Below, in pieces: positions 18,401 through 26,231 of a DNA stretch of 36,543 nt. The first letter of the stretch is position 1. Each line of letters begins with the position of its first letter. The notes under the pieces are model-generated. The model was not told where the DNA came from. It did no database searches and was given only the letters and a program-made list of their open reading frames with translations. The position numbers and the translations under genes are program-made. Source of the DNA: Rhodoferax sp. (GTDB taxonomy: Bacteria > Pseudomonadota > Gammaproteobacteria > Burkholderiales > Burkholderiaceae_C); the NCBI RefSeq assembly GCF_010365055.1, contig NZ_JAAFHA010000036.1:1-36543 (forward strand), written 5' to 3'.

Positions 18401-20413
18401 ATGAAGTTATCGAACTATGTTTTGGGTCTGGCGGTGGTGGTGGCACTGACGGCGTGTGGCGGGGGTGGGGGGAATCCGGGGACAACTAGTGACGGAGCAG
18501 GAGCAGGAGCAGGAGCAGGCACAGGAACCGGAACAGGAACAGGAACGACGACATCTGCGCCAACAGTCGTCGCCAGCGTAGTAGATGCAAGCGGTGCCTC
18601 TGTGACAGGTATTTCATTGGCCACGGGTTTTCTAGCTCGGGCAACTGTCAAAGACGCCAACGGTGCGGCGGTCATTGGCAAATTGGTTACGTTTGAAATT
18701 AGCGGTGCCTCGATCGCAGTGTTGAGCCCAACAACAGCGTTGACTACCGCTCCCTTAGGGATCGCAGAGGTTGCCATAGCGCCAGCATCGGTTTCCAGCA
18801 TCGGGGCTGCCACGTTGTCAGCAAGCGCAGATTTCTCTGGTGTTTCGGTGCCAGGAACTATTGACTTTGCTGTCCAGTCTTCTAGTCTCGCCCTCTCTGC
18901 TGTGACAGTAACTTCTGCAAGTTTGCCTTCCGCTGGAAATACACCTGTGCAAGTGACAGCATTAATCAGTGGGGCGCCAGCTGTTGGGGTGCCTGTCAAT
19001 GTAAGTTTCAACGCTTCCTGCGGAAAAATCAACGGCCAAGACACCACATCTGGTGGCGTGAGCGTAACGACGAATGGGTCCGGAGTTGCGTCAGCTGTAT
19101 ACGACGCAGTTGCTGCCGACGGCTCATTGTGCAGTGGCTCGGTAACGCTGACTGGTTCTAGCGCAGGTGCTGTTTCGCAATCCAAAACAATTAGCGTTGC
19201 CGTGCCGACCGCGAGTGCAGTTGTGTTTATGTCGGCAACGCCAGCGCAGATATTTGTTGCCGGGTCTGGAGCATTGGATCAAGCAATTGTGAAGTTTAGA
19301 GTCTTGTCTTCCGGTGGCTCAGCTCTTCCTAGCGTACCCGTGAAGCTCAGCATCGTGACCAATCCCGGTGGAGTTGGTCTGGGGTCAGCCGGTGTTACAG
19401 CGCCTGTAACCGTTACCACGTTGGTCAACGGGGAAGCATCCGTTTCTGTTTTCTCTGGCACGATTCCTGGGCCTGTAAAAGTTCGTGCTGAGCTTGCGTC
19501 GGATCCGCTGGTATTTTCGGAGTCGCAGAATTTAACCGTTGCATCCGGGCCACCGTCACAACGGTTTATGAGTCTTTCTGTTGAAACATTCAATATTGAA
19601 GGATGGAGTATTGACGGAGCCAGCACGCAGTTGACGGTGCGGATAGCGGATCGGCAAGGCAATGCGGTAGACGACGGAACCGTAATTAACTTTACCGCAG
19701 AGGGCGGACAAGTTGCAAGAAGTTGCGCAACCGTCCGTGTCAATGGCGTGTCGCAGTGTTCAGTAACTTTTATTTCTCAAAATCCGCGGCCAGCCGGCGG
19801 TCGCGCCTCCGTACTTGCCTACATCGCTGGAACAAAAGACTATGTCGATATCAACGGAAACAACACCTTTGATGCAGGAGACACACTGCTAAACATTGGT
19901 GATGCTTATCGCGATGACAATGAGAACGGCATTTATGAGAATGCAATCGGTGAGTTCGTCGTGCCCCGTAATGGCACATCGGTGTGTGCAGGTGCAGGCG
20001 CACCATTCCCGGCGCGAGTCAATACTTGTGATGCGAATTTGGCTACAACAGTTCGACAACAGGCTGTGATTTTGTTCTCATCAACAAACCCGGTTTTCGA
20101 TCCAACTTCTGTTAGCACAGGCAGCGTGTCGTTCAAATTGCGTAGCAGCACGAATACATTGCTTCCTTTGCCGGCTGGGACGACTTTCACAGCGCAGGCA
20201 ACTGACTCCAATACAACCGATGGGTTTGCATGTGCTGTTGATCAAACTTATGGAACTCCGGTTCCCAATGTTCAGCCTGGAATCAATCCAAACGTCGATA
20301 TTGCATCGTCTGGGGCGGTCACTTTGAAAAACTGCCGCGCTGGCGACTCGGTGACTATCACAGTGACGGTGCCTTCCGGCTTAAAAACTACCTTTTTTGC
20401 CAATATCCCTTGA
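18401..20413 (+). CDS. Large Ig-like repeat lipoprotein of unknown function
   Basis: I do not recognise a named gene. The 670-residue protein has a lipobox (VALTAC, cysteine 19), a polyglycine run, and a Gly-Ala/Gly-Thr linker (32-49). Three or four bacterial Ig-like (Big) domains follow at about 56-158, 165-268, 272-382 and 390-480. Calcium-binding-type loops are seen at 483-494 (D-x-N-x-N-x-x-x-D-x-G-D) and 505-512 (DDNENGIY). Eight cysteines after the anchor fall in four close pairs (207/244, 442/453, 529/543, 611/645), suggesting disulfides. ATG 18401 is chosen because AGGAAG lies six bases upstream. It sits between pilQ and aroK and its stop overlaps the aroK TTG start. Third-position bases look more A/T-rich than in pil genes. 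Surface exposure and a link to pili are inferences. Confidence 0.8.
   Translation: MKLSNYVLGLAVVVALTACGGGGGNPGTTSDGAGAGAGAGTGTGTGTGTTTSAPTVVASVVDASGASVTGISLATGFLARATVKDANGAAVIGKLVTFEISGASIAVLSPTTALTTAPLGIAEVAIAPASVSSIGAATLSASADFSGVSVPGTIDFAVQSSSLALSAVTVTSASLPSAGNTPVQVTALISGAPAVGVPVNVSFNASCGKINGQDTTSGGVSVTTNGSGVASAVYDAVAADGSLCSGSVTLTGSSAGAVSQSKTISVAVPTASAVVFMSATPAQIFVAGSGALDQAIVKFRVLSSGGSALPSVPVKLSIVTNPGGVGLGSAGVTAPVTVTTLVNGEASVSVFSGTIPGPVKVRAELASDPLVFSESQNLTVASGPPSQRFMSLSVETFNIEGWSIDGASTQLTVRIADRQGNAVDDGTVINFTAEGGQVARSCATVRVNGVSQCSVTFISQNPRPAGGRASVLAYIAGTKDYVDINGNNTFDAGDTLLNIGDAYRDDNENGIYENAIGEFVVPRNGTSVCAGAGAPFPARVNTCDANLATTVRQQAVILFSSTNPVFDPTSVSTGSVSFKLRSSTNTLLPLPAGTTFTAQATDSNTTDGFACAVDQTYGTPVPNVQPGINPNVDIASSGAVTLKNCRAGDSVTITVTVPSGLKTTFFANIP
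18494..18547 (+). repeat. In-frame hexanucleotide repeat tract
   Basis: Nine hexamers in a row: GGAGCA four times, then GGCACA, GGAACC, GGAACA twice and GGAACG. They encode nine Gly-Ala or Gly-Thr dipeptides (residues 32-49) between the lipid anchor and the first Ig-like domain. Slippage would change linker length without shifting frame. Confidence 0.9.
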
Positions 20414-20949
20414 TTGTCAGTTTGGTCGGCCTGCCCGGCTCCGGCAAATCCACCGTCGGGCGACAACTCGCCCGGCGGCTGCAACTTCCCTTCTTTGACT
20501 CCGACCATCTGATTGAGCAGCAACTGGGCTGCTCAATCCGCGAGTATTTCGAGCGCGAGGGCGAAGACCGGTTTCGGGATGTCGAAGAATCTGTCATCGA
20601 CGAACTCACCCAAAAGCAAACCGGCGTTGTCTCAACCGGTGGCGGCGTCATCTTGCGGCCGGCCAACCGCCAGCATCTGCGCCAGCGTTGCCGCGTGGTG
20701 TACCTCAATTCCTCGCCCGACGAACTGTTCCGGCGCTTGCGTCATGACGTGAACCGGCCTCTGCTGCAGGTGGCCGATCCCTTGACCCGGCTGCGCGATC
20801 TGCATGCCTTGCGCGATCCGCTCTACCGGGAAACCGCGCACTTCATCATCGAGACCGGTCGTCCGTCGGTTGCCACCCTGGTGAACATGATCGTGATGCA
20901 ACTGGAGTTGGCGGGCGTGCCTCTCAAGCCCCTAAACTCAGCCCCATGA
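20410..20949 (+). CDS. aroK: Shikimate kinase
   Basis: The 179-residue enzyme phosphorylates shikimate at O3 in the chorismate pathway. Walker A is GLPGSGKST (residues 7-15), the shikimate-binding D32 lies in [11 protein letters not shown]54 lies in the FRDVEE segment, and the GGG motif is at 77-79 (STGGGVIL). The start is a TTG overlapping the upstream lipoprotein stop (TTGA) and no Shine-Dalgarno is visible, so translation probably depends on ribosomes finishing that gene. It overlaps aroB by ATGA. Confidence 0.95.
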   Translation: MIVSLVGLPGSGKSTVGRQLARRLQLPFFDSDHLIEQQLGCSIREYFEREGEDRFRDVEESVIDELTQKQTGVVSTGGGVILRPANRQHLRQRCRVVYLNSSPDELFRRLRHDVNRPLLQVADPLTRLRDLHALRDPLYRETAHFIIETGRPSVATLVNMIVMQLELAGVPLKPLNSAP

Positions 20950-22052
20950 ACGCCACCGACCTCCAAACCGTTGCCATTGACTTGGCTAACCGCAGCTACC
21001 ACATCGCCATTCGCGGCTCGCTGTTTGACAACCCCCTGAGCTACACCGAATTGCCCGCCGCCAGCAGCGCGCTGATCGTGACCAACGCCACGATCGGGCC
21101 GCTCTATGCGCAGCGGCTGCAAAGCGCTTTACAGGGCAAGTTCAAACACATCCACACGGTGGTTCTGCCCGACGGCGAGGCGTTCAAGACCTGGCAGACG
21201 CTGAACCTGATTTTTGATGCCTTGCTCTCCCACGCTTGCGACCGCAAAACCATTCTGTTTGCGCTGGGTGGCGGTGTGGTCGGCGACATGACCGGTTTTG
21301 CAGCTGCCAGCTACATGCGCGGTGTGCCATTTGTGCAGGTGCCCACGACACTGCTGGCGCAGGTTGATTCGTCGGTGGGCGGCAAGACCGGCATCAACCA
21401 TCCGCTGGGCAAAAACATGATTGGCGCCTTTTACCAGCCGCTCAAAGTGGTGTGTGACCTGGACACGCTCAAGACGCTTCCCGCGCGCGAGCTCAGTGCC
21501 GGGCTGGCCGAAGTCATCAAATACGGCCCGATTGCCGACCTGGAATTTCTGGCCTGGATTGAGGCCCATATCGACGCCCTCATGGCGCGCGAGCCGCAGG
21601 CACTGGCGCACGCCGTCAAACGCAGTTGCGAAATCAAGGCCTGGGTGGTGGCGCAAGACGAACGCGAGGCGGGCCTGCGTGCCGTCCTCAACTTTGGTCA
21701 CACCTTTGGTCACGCGATTGAGGCCGGGCTGGGCTACGGCGAGTGGTTGCATGGCGAGGCTGTGGGCTGCGGCATGGTGATGGCGGCGCACCTGTCGCTC
21801 AAACTGGGTCTCATTAACGCAGCGCTGGTGCAACGTCTGACCGCGCTGATTCAAAAAGCCGGCCTACCCATCAAAGGGCCGCAATTGTCAGCCACCGACA
21901 ATGCCGGGCGCTACCTGGAACTGATGCGACTGGACAAGAAGGCCGAGGACGGCGAGATCAAGTTTGTCGTGATCGATGGCCCAGGCAACGCCAGCGTGCG
22001 CAGCGCACCGGATGCACTGGTGCGTGAAGTCATCAATGATTGCTGCGCCTGA
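20946..22052 (+). CDS. aroB: 3-dehydroquinate synthase
   Basis: The 368-residue NAD- and zinc-dependent enzyme converts DAHP to 3-dehydroquinate, the second step of the shikimate pathway. The NAD-binding segment [12 protein letters not shown] (about 108-119), the substrate loop [11 protein letters not shown], and the zinc-binding residues in [18 protein letters not shown] and LHGEAV are all present. Start coupling with aroK is by ATGA. The gene ends immediately before an inverted copy of the dispersed palindromic repeat, which may close this long pil-aro array. Confidence 0.97.
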   Translation: MNATDLQTVAIDLANRSYHIAIRGSLFDNPLSYTELPAASSALIVTNATIGPLYAQRLQSALQGKFKHIHTVVLPDGEAFKTWQTLNLIFDALLSHACDRKTILFALGGGVVGDMTGFAAASYMRGVPFVQVPTTLLAQVDSSVGGKTGINHPLGKNMIGAFYQPLKVVCDLDTLKTLPARELSAGLAEVIKYGPIADLEFLAWIEAHIDALMAREPQALAHAVKRSCEIKAWVVAQDEREAGLRAVLNFGHTFGHAIEAGLGYGEWLHGEAVGCGMVMAAHLSLKLGLINAALVQRLTALIQKAGLPIKGPQLSATDNAGRYLELMRLDKKAEDGEIKFVVIDGPGNASVRSAPDALVREVINDCCA

Positions 22053-22098
22053 CTACTATAAAAATAGTAGCTACTAAGGTATATGCGAAGGGGTCTAG
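22053..22098 (-). repeat. Comamonad-type palindromic repeat, copy 3 (aroB 3' end, inverted)
   Basis: Read on the minus strand, this copy starts CTAGACCCCTTCG, continues with ATATACC and AGCTA, and ends in a perfect hairpin. The hairpin arms on the plus strand are CTACTAT (22053-22059) and ATAGTAG (22064-22070) with an AAAA loop. It begins on the base after the aroB stop codon. The hairpin lacks a U tract, so it would be a weak terminator but a good 3' end stabiliser. Confidence 0.75.
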
Positions 22099-22119
22099 AG
22101 CCCGGTTTATTATAAATTC

Positions 22120-23292
22120 ATGACGCTCGCCTGCTACGCCTGCGATCCCGCCCAATCGCGCGGTCGCCATTACCCCCAAGCCCCGGCCCTGACGCGCACC
22201 GAGTACCAGCGCGACCGCGACCGCATCGTGCACAGCACCGCTTTCAGGCGGCTGGTGTACAAGACGCAGGTGTTCGTCAACCACGAAGGCGACCTGTTTC
22301 GCACCCGCCTGACGCACTCGCTGGAGGTGGCGCAACTGGGGCGCTCGGTGGCCCGGTCATTGCGGCTGAATGAAGACCTGGTCGAAGCCATTGCGCTGGC
22401 GCACGACCTCGGACACACGCCGTTTGGCCACGCCGGGCAGGACGCGCTCAACGATTGCATGACCGCCTTTGGGGGCTTTGAGCACAACCTGCAAAGCCTG
22501 CGTGTGGTCGATCACCTGGAGGAGCGTTACCCCCAGTTTGACGGCCTGAACCTGACGTTCGAGACGCGCGAAGGCATTCTCAAACACTGCTCCCGCAGCA
22601 ACGCCCAAGTGCTTGAAATGAAGGAACCCGGTGGCGTCGGCCTGCGATTTCTGGATGGCACGCAACCCAGCCTGGAGGCGCAGTTGTGCAACCTGGCCGA
22701 CGAGATTGCCTACAACGCGCACGACATCGACGACGGTGTGCGCTCTGGCCTGATCACGCTGGAGCAACTTGAAGCGGTGGCCCTGTTTGACGATTTCAGG
22801 CGCGAAGCGCTGGCTGAGTACCCGCAGTTGCAGGACGCAGCGCAGGGTCGGCGCCTGCTCTATGAAGCGACCCGGCGCATGCTCACCGCGCAGGTGCACG
22901 ACGTCATTGCCGCGACCACCGCGGCCTTGGAAAGCACCGAGCCGACCAGCGTGGCGGCGGTGCGGCATCAGGCACCTTTGGTTCAGTTTGGCCCGGACAT
23001 GCGTCTCAAATCACAGGCGCTCAAGACATTTTTGCTGCACCACTTGTACCGTCATCCCCAGGTCATGCAGACCATGAACCAGGCCCAGAGAATCGTGCAT
23101 GAACTGTTCAAGGCCTATCTGGAACAGCCGCAGGAAATGGGCGAAGGCTTTCTGGCGCGCGCGCAGGCCGCCAGAGGCGCAGCGGACGCCCAGAGTGCCA
23201 GCGCGCGCGTGGTGGCCGACTACATCGCCGGCATGACCGACCGTTTTGCAGCGCGCGAGCACGAGCGGCTCGCGGGCGTGAAGCTGCTGTGA
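22120..23292 (+). CDS. dgt: Deoxyguanosinetriphosphate triphosphohydrolase-like protein
   Basis: The 390-residue HD-domain protein matches the dGTPase-like family, which splits dNTPs to deoxynucleoside and triphosphate and so limits nucleotide pools. The metal-binding H66 lies in RTRLTHSLEV, H95-D96 in LAHDLGHTPFGH, and the later aspartate in ADEIAYNAHDIDDG. The sequence resembles the shorter type-2 subfamily rather than Escherichia coli Dgt, so strict dGTP specificity is uncertain. No Shine-Dalgarno precedes the ATG; an A/T-rich TATTATAAA lies 4-12 bases upstream, and a leaderless message is possible. It heads a close cluster with the next two genes. Confidence 0.93.
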   Translation: MTLACYACDPAQSRGRHYPQAPALTRTEYQRDRDRIVHSTAFRRLVYKTQVFVNHEGDLFRTRLTHSLEVAQLGRSVARSLRLNEDLVEAIALAHDLGHTPFGHAGQDALNDCMTAFGGFEHNLQSLRVVDHLEERYPQFDGLNLTFETREGILKHCSRSNAQVLEMKEPGGVGLRFLDGTQPSLEAQLCNLADEIAYNAHDIDDGVRSGLITLEQLEAVALFDDFRREALAEYPQLQDAAQGRRLLYEATRRMLTAQVHDVIAATTAALESTEPTSVAAVRHQAPLVQFGPDMRLKSQALKTFLLHHLYRHPQVMQTMNQAQRIVHELFKAYLEQPQEMGEGFLARAQAARGAADAQSASARVVADYIAGMTDRFAAREHERLAGVKLL

Positions 23293-23304
23293 TAATTGAG
23301 GCCA

Positions 23305-23934
23305 ATGATCAACATGCCTGTCTCGTCACAAGTAGCCATCGATGACACCCGCGCCTGGCTCGAGCGCGCCGTGATCGGCTTGAACCTGTGCCCGTTCGCC
23401 AAGGGCGTGCATGTCAAGGGGCAGGTGCACTACGCTGTGAGTCACGCCACCACCGCCCAAGCCCTTTTGCACGACCTTGAATTTGAGCTAAAACAGCTGC
23501 TAGCCCTTGATGCGTCTGTGCGGGACACTACACTTTTGATACTGACTGAGGGGCTGGCCGATTTCCTGGATTTCAATGATTTTCTGGCCGAAGCTGACCA
23601 GACTTTGGTTGATCTGGCGCTCGACGGGATTTTGCAGATTGCCCCTTTGCACCCGCTGTTCCAGTTCGCCGGAACGTCAGACGATGACATCACCAATTAC
23701 ACCAACCGCTCGCCCTACCCCACCTTGCACCTGCTGCGCGAAGACAGCATTGACCGCGCCGTGGCGGCTTTTCCGGATGCCGAAAGCATTTACGAGGTGA
23801 ACATGCAAACCTTGGAGCGGCTTGGGGTCGAAGGCTGGGCCGCGTTGGGTGTCGGGCGCTCAGCCGGCTGCCCGGTGGCGTCGCACGATGTAGCGCTACC
23901 GGCTGCGGCGTCGCACGACCCCAAAAAAGCATGA
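23305..23934 (+). CDS. DUF1415 family protein
   Basis: The protein of 209 residues from ATG 23305 matches DUF1415, a family of unknown function. The family-typical segments are an early W-x-E-x-x-V-I-G-L-N-L-C-P-F motif with one cysteine, the TTLLILTEGLADFLDFNDFL stretch, and HPLFQFAG followed by NYTNRSPYPTLHLLRE. The start is placed at the ATG after GAGG; a second ATG three codons later is possible. Its C-terminal tail contains a small duplication encoding ASHD twice, with no match to the family core. The stop overlaps the methyltransferase start (ATGA), so the two are probably made together. Bases 23500-23541 resemble the dispersed repeat family. Confidence 0.8.
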   Translation: MINMPVSSQVAIDDTRAWLERAVIGLNLCPFAKGVHVKGQVHYAVSHATTAQALLHDLEFELKQLLALDASVRDTTLLILTEGLADFLDFNDFLAEADQTLVDLALDGILQIAPLHPLFQFAGTSDDDITNYTNRSPYPTLHLLREDSIDRAVAAFPDAESIYEVNMQTLERLGVEGWAALGVGRSAGCPVASHDVALPAAASHDPKKA

Positions 23935-24797
23935 AAAACAAAAGCAAAATGCCAGCCCCGCAAGCGCTGGCCGACGACATCCGGCCCGGCCAATCCCTGG
24001 AGCTGCTCAAGGAACTGCACATCCTGACCCTGGAGGGCAAGCTCAACCAGGACTCGCGGCGCAAGCTCAAGCAGGTTTACCACTTGTTTGGCTTCATCGA
24101 GAAACTGCTGCTTGAGTTGGGCGATAAACCCGGTGGCATCACGCTGGCCGACCACGGTGCCGGCAAGTCGTATCTGGGCTTCATCCTGTACGACCTGTTC
24201 TTCAAGGTGCAAAAAACCGGGCACATCTACGGCATCGAGACTAGAGCGGAGCTGGTGCAAAAGTCGCGCGAGCTCGCCGACCGGCTGGGCTTTGGCCGCA
24301 TGTCGTTTTTGAATTTGAGCGTGGCCGAGTCAGCGCAGTCTGACCAACTGCCCGAGCGCATTGACATGGTGACCGCCTTGCACGCCTGCGACACCGCTAC
24401 TGACGATGCCATTGCCTTTGGGCTGCAAAAGCACGCTCGCTTCATGGTGCTGGTGCCCTGCTGCCAGGCGGAAATAGCGCGCTGCCTGAACCAGCACAAG
24501 GCGCTGTTGCTGGCGCGCACGCCGCTGGCCGAGCTGTGGCGTCATCCGCTGCACACGCGCGAGTTGGGCAGCCAGATCACCAACGTGCTGCGCTGCCTGT
24601 ACCTGGAGGCATCGGGCTATCAGGTCACGGTGACCGAGCTGGTCGGCTGGGAGCACAGCATGAAGAACGAGCTCATCTTGGCGCGCTACACGGGTCAGAA
24701 GAAGCGTGCTGCTGCGGAGCGGCTGCAGGCCATTCTGCGAGAATTTGGCTTGGAGCAGTTGAACCAAACGCGCTTCAAAATATCGAACGAGCTTTAA
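23931..24797 (+). CDS. Predicted class I SAM-dependent methyltransferase
   Basis: The 288-residue protein has a Rossmann-type methyltransferase core. The SAM-binding motif I is ADHGAGKSYLG (about 73-83), an acidic residue follows at E103 (YGIETR), and ALHACDTATDDA (149-160) is a motif IV-like segment. VPCCQAE (175-181) follows, as in Methyltransf_32-type proteins (GSTCD-like C-terminal domains). The N-terminal 65 residues are helical and may bind the substrate, which I cannot name; RNA is one possibility. Coupling to the DUF1415 gene by ATGA and closeness to dgt suggest a shared unit. Confidence 0.75.
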   Translation: MKNKSKMPAPQALADDIRPGQSLELLKELHILTLEGKLNQDSRRKLKQVYHLFGFIEKLLLELGDKPGGITLADHGAGKSYLGFILYDLFFKVQKTGHIYGIETRAELVQKSRELADRLGFGRMSFLNLSVAESAQSDQLPERIDMVTALHACDTATDDAIAFGLQKHARFMVLVPCCQAEIARCLNQHKALLLARTPLAELWRHPLHTRELGSQITNVLRCLYLEASGYQVTVTELVGWEHSMKNELILARYTGQKKRAAAERLQAILREFGLEQLNQTRFKISNEL

Positions 24798-24812
24798 CCA
24801 AAGGGGTAAGGA

Positions 24813-25265
24813 ATGAAAGTTTTGTTGACCGTGAGTCTGCTTGTTCTGCTGGGGGGCTGTGCCACCAGCAGCCCGGATGTCATCCAGCGTGGTGATGCCC
24901 AGCGCATGTCCGAAGTGATAGATGCCACGGTATTGAGCGTTCGCCCGGTCACGGTCGATGGCAGTCAGTCGGGCGTGGGCGCGGCTGCAGGCGGCGTGGT
25001 CGGCGGCATTGCCGGGTCCAGCGTGGGCGGGCGGCGTGAAAATGCCGTTGTGGGCGTCTTGGGAGCCGTGGTCGGCGCGGTGGCAGGCAATGCGATAGAG
25101 CGCATGGGCACGCAAGAAGAAGCAGTCGAAATCCTGGTGCAACTCAGGAATGGCAGCCGCCGCGCCATCGTGCAAGCCAAAGGCAACCAGACCTTGCTGC
25201 CCGGCGATGCGGTCGTACTGGTCACCACCGGTGGCAAGGTGCGCGTCACCCGGGCACTTCGCTGA
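24813..25265 (+). CDS. Glycine-zipper outer-membrane lipoprotein (SlyB/Pcp-like)
   Basis: The 150-residue protein has a lipobox LGGC (cysteine 16) and a glycine-zipper 2TM region at about residues 53-92 with repeated G-x-x-x-G spacing (GVGAAAGGVVGGIAG and GVLGAVVGAVAG). A small beta domain follows. This layout is that of the SlyB/Pcp family of outer-membrane lipoproteins, which influence envelope integrity. A clear ribosome site (AAGGGGTAAGG) precedes the ATG, 15 bases after the methyltransferase stop. It may have its own mRNA processing, but no promoter is visible in the short gap. Confidence 0.85.
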   Translation: MKVLLTVSLLVLLGGCATSSPDVIQRGDAQRMSEVIDATVLSVRPVTVDGSQSGVGAAAGGVVGGIAGSSVGGRRENAVVGVLGAVVGAVAGNAIERMGTQEEAVEILVQLRNGSRRAIVQAKGNQTLLPGDAVVLVTTGGKVRVTRALR

Positions 25266-25316
25266 AGAAGAAGTGGACGGTCGGGATTGGCGCAAAGATT
25301 TTAGCTTTTTTGCCAT

Positions 25317-25360
25317 CTAGCCCCCGTAGAATATGCGTAGTTAGCTATGTATTTTATAGC
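25317..25360 (+). repeat. Comamonad-type palindromic repeat, copy 4 (upstream of the RAYT gene)
   Basis: The head CTAGCCCCCGT is followed by AATATGCG, then AGCTAT opening a hairpin with arms GCTAT and ATAGC around a 7-nt loop. It is the best-preserved match to copy 2. It lies 52 bp after the lipoprotein stop and about 55 bp before the RAYT start, in the same orientation as copy 5. Confidence 0.75.
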
Positions 25361-25405
25361 ATCGCAGCGCTGCGATCCCGGCTAGATTGATTGAGCGTTT
25401 CGCTC
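25361..25405 (+). promoter_or_regulatory. Palindromes in the RAYT leader
   Basis: A perfect 16-bp palindrome ATCGCAGCGCTGCGAT occupies 25361-25376. A hairpin with arms GAGCG (25393-25397) and CGCTC (25401-25405) ends two bases before the GGAG ribosome site (25407-25410). They could be a repressor site or RNA structures limiting translation. Confidence 0.4.
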
Positions 25406-25414
25406 TGGAGAACC

Positions 25415-26140
25415 ATGGCCCGCCTGCCCCGCCTCACCCTGCCCGGCTACCCGCACCACATCATCCAGCGCGGTAACAACCGGCAGGCGATTTTTTCGAC
25501 AGCAGCGGACTATCAGACCCTGCTCGACCTGCTGGCGGAAAACGCCAGCAAGTTCGACGTTGCCGTTCATGCCTATGTGCTGATGAGCAACCACTTTCAT
25601 CTGCTCGCCACACCGCACACGCTTGAGGGCCTGCCACAGATGATGCAGGCGGTGGGGCGGCGTTATGTGCGCTATTTCAATGACAGCCAGCACCGCAGCG
25701 GCACGTTGTGGGAAGGTCGCTACAAGTCCACCCTGATCCAGACCGAGCGCTATTTGCTGGCGTGCATGGTCTACATCGACCTCAATCCGGTGCGCGCCGG
25801 TCTGGTGGCGCAGGCGCGCGACTATCCGTGGTCCAGCCACGGCCATTACACCGGCCTGCAAACTGACAAGTTGATCACCCCGCATCCGCTGATCTGGGAA
25901 TTGGGCAACACGCCGTTTGCGCGCGAAGCCGCTTACGCCGAATTGGTGCAAAACGGCCTCACCTCAGTGCAGCAGTCGGCTTTGACCGACGCCACGCTGC
26001 GCGGTTGGGCGCTGGGCGACCCTGATTTTGTGGCTGACTTACAAAAAAGAACGCAGCGCCGGGTGAGCCAGATCAGCGCGGGACGACCTGTTTCTGTTCA
26101 GAAAATAGTGCAAAATGAGCCTCTAGCCCACGTCAAGTAA
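25415..26140 (+). CDS. REP-associated tyrosine transposase (Y1 HUH family)
   Basis: The 241-residue protein is an IS200/IS605-like single-domain HUH nuclease. Its early GYPHHIIQRGNNRQ stretch is the RAYT hallmark. The metal-binding HUH motif is H60-F61-H62 (SNHFHLL), and the likely catalytic tyrosine is Y120 in the Y-I-D-L-N-P-V-R-A-G motif. Such enzymes nick single-stranded REP hairpins and may move or maintain them. A TTG at 25391 is in frame upstream, but ATG 25415 gives the usual MARLPR start with GGAG four bases before it. The last dozen residues and the TAA stop are encoded inside a repeat copy. All key residues are present, so it may be active. Confidence 0.92.
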   Translation: MARLPRLTLPGYPHHIIQRGNNRQAIFSTAADYQTLLDLLAENASKFDVAVHAYVLMSNHFHLLATPHTLEGLPQMMQAVGRRYVRYFNDSQHRSGTLWEGRYKSTLIQTERYLLACMVYIDLNPVRAGLVAQARDYPWSSHGHYTGLQTDKLITPHPLIWELGNTPFAREAAYAELVQNGLTSVQQSALTDATLRGWALGDPDFVADLQKRTQRRVSQISAGRPVSVQKIVQNEPLAHVK

Positions 26141-26165
26141 GCGTCAACTGCTATTATTTTCAATA
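26123..26165 (+). repeat. Comamonad-type palindromic repeat, copy 5 (RAYT 3' end)
   Basis: The head CTAGCCCACGTCAAG is followed by TAAGCG and CTGCTATTATTTTC. The terminal hairpin is weak in this copy. The RAYT stop TAA (26138-26140) lies inside it. The orientation matches copy 4 on the other side of the gene. Confidence 0.65.
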
Positions 26166-26200
26166 TGTCCCTAATTATTTGTTGACGATACTATTCTGGA

Positions 26201-26227
26201 AATAATTGGAATCTGACCCCAATTATT
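26201..26227. repeat. Perfect 9-bp inverted repeat downstream of the RAYT gene
   Basis: Arms AATAATTGG (26201-26209) and CCAATTATT (26219-26227) enclose a 9-nt loop containing TCTGACC. A CTGACCCCAATTATT-type sequence is, from memory, common at the ends of RAYT-containing segments. This may mark the right limit of the module. Confidence 0.6.
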
Positions 26228-26231
26228 CTAC

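Larger units (their letters stand above)
25317..26227 (+). mobile_element. RAYT module: transposase gene with flanking palindromic repeats
   Basis: A REP-associated tyrosine transposase gene is bracketed by two same-orientation copies of the window's repeat family. A further 9-bp-arm inverted repeat lies just outside on the right. I found no target-site duplication. RAYT genes are usually single-copy and domesticated rather than self-spreading, so calling this a mobile element describes its family, not proven activity. Confidence 0.55.
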
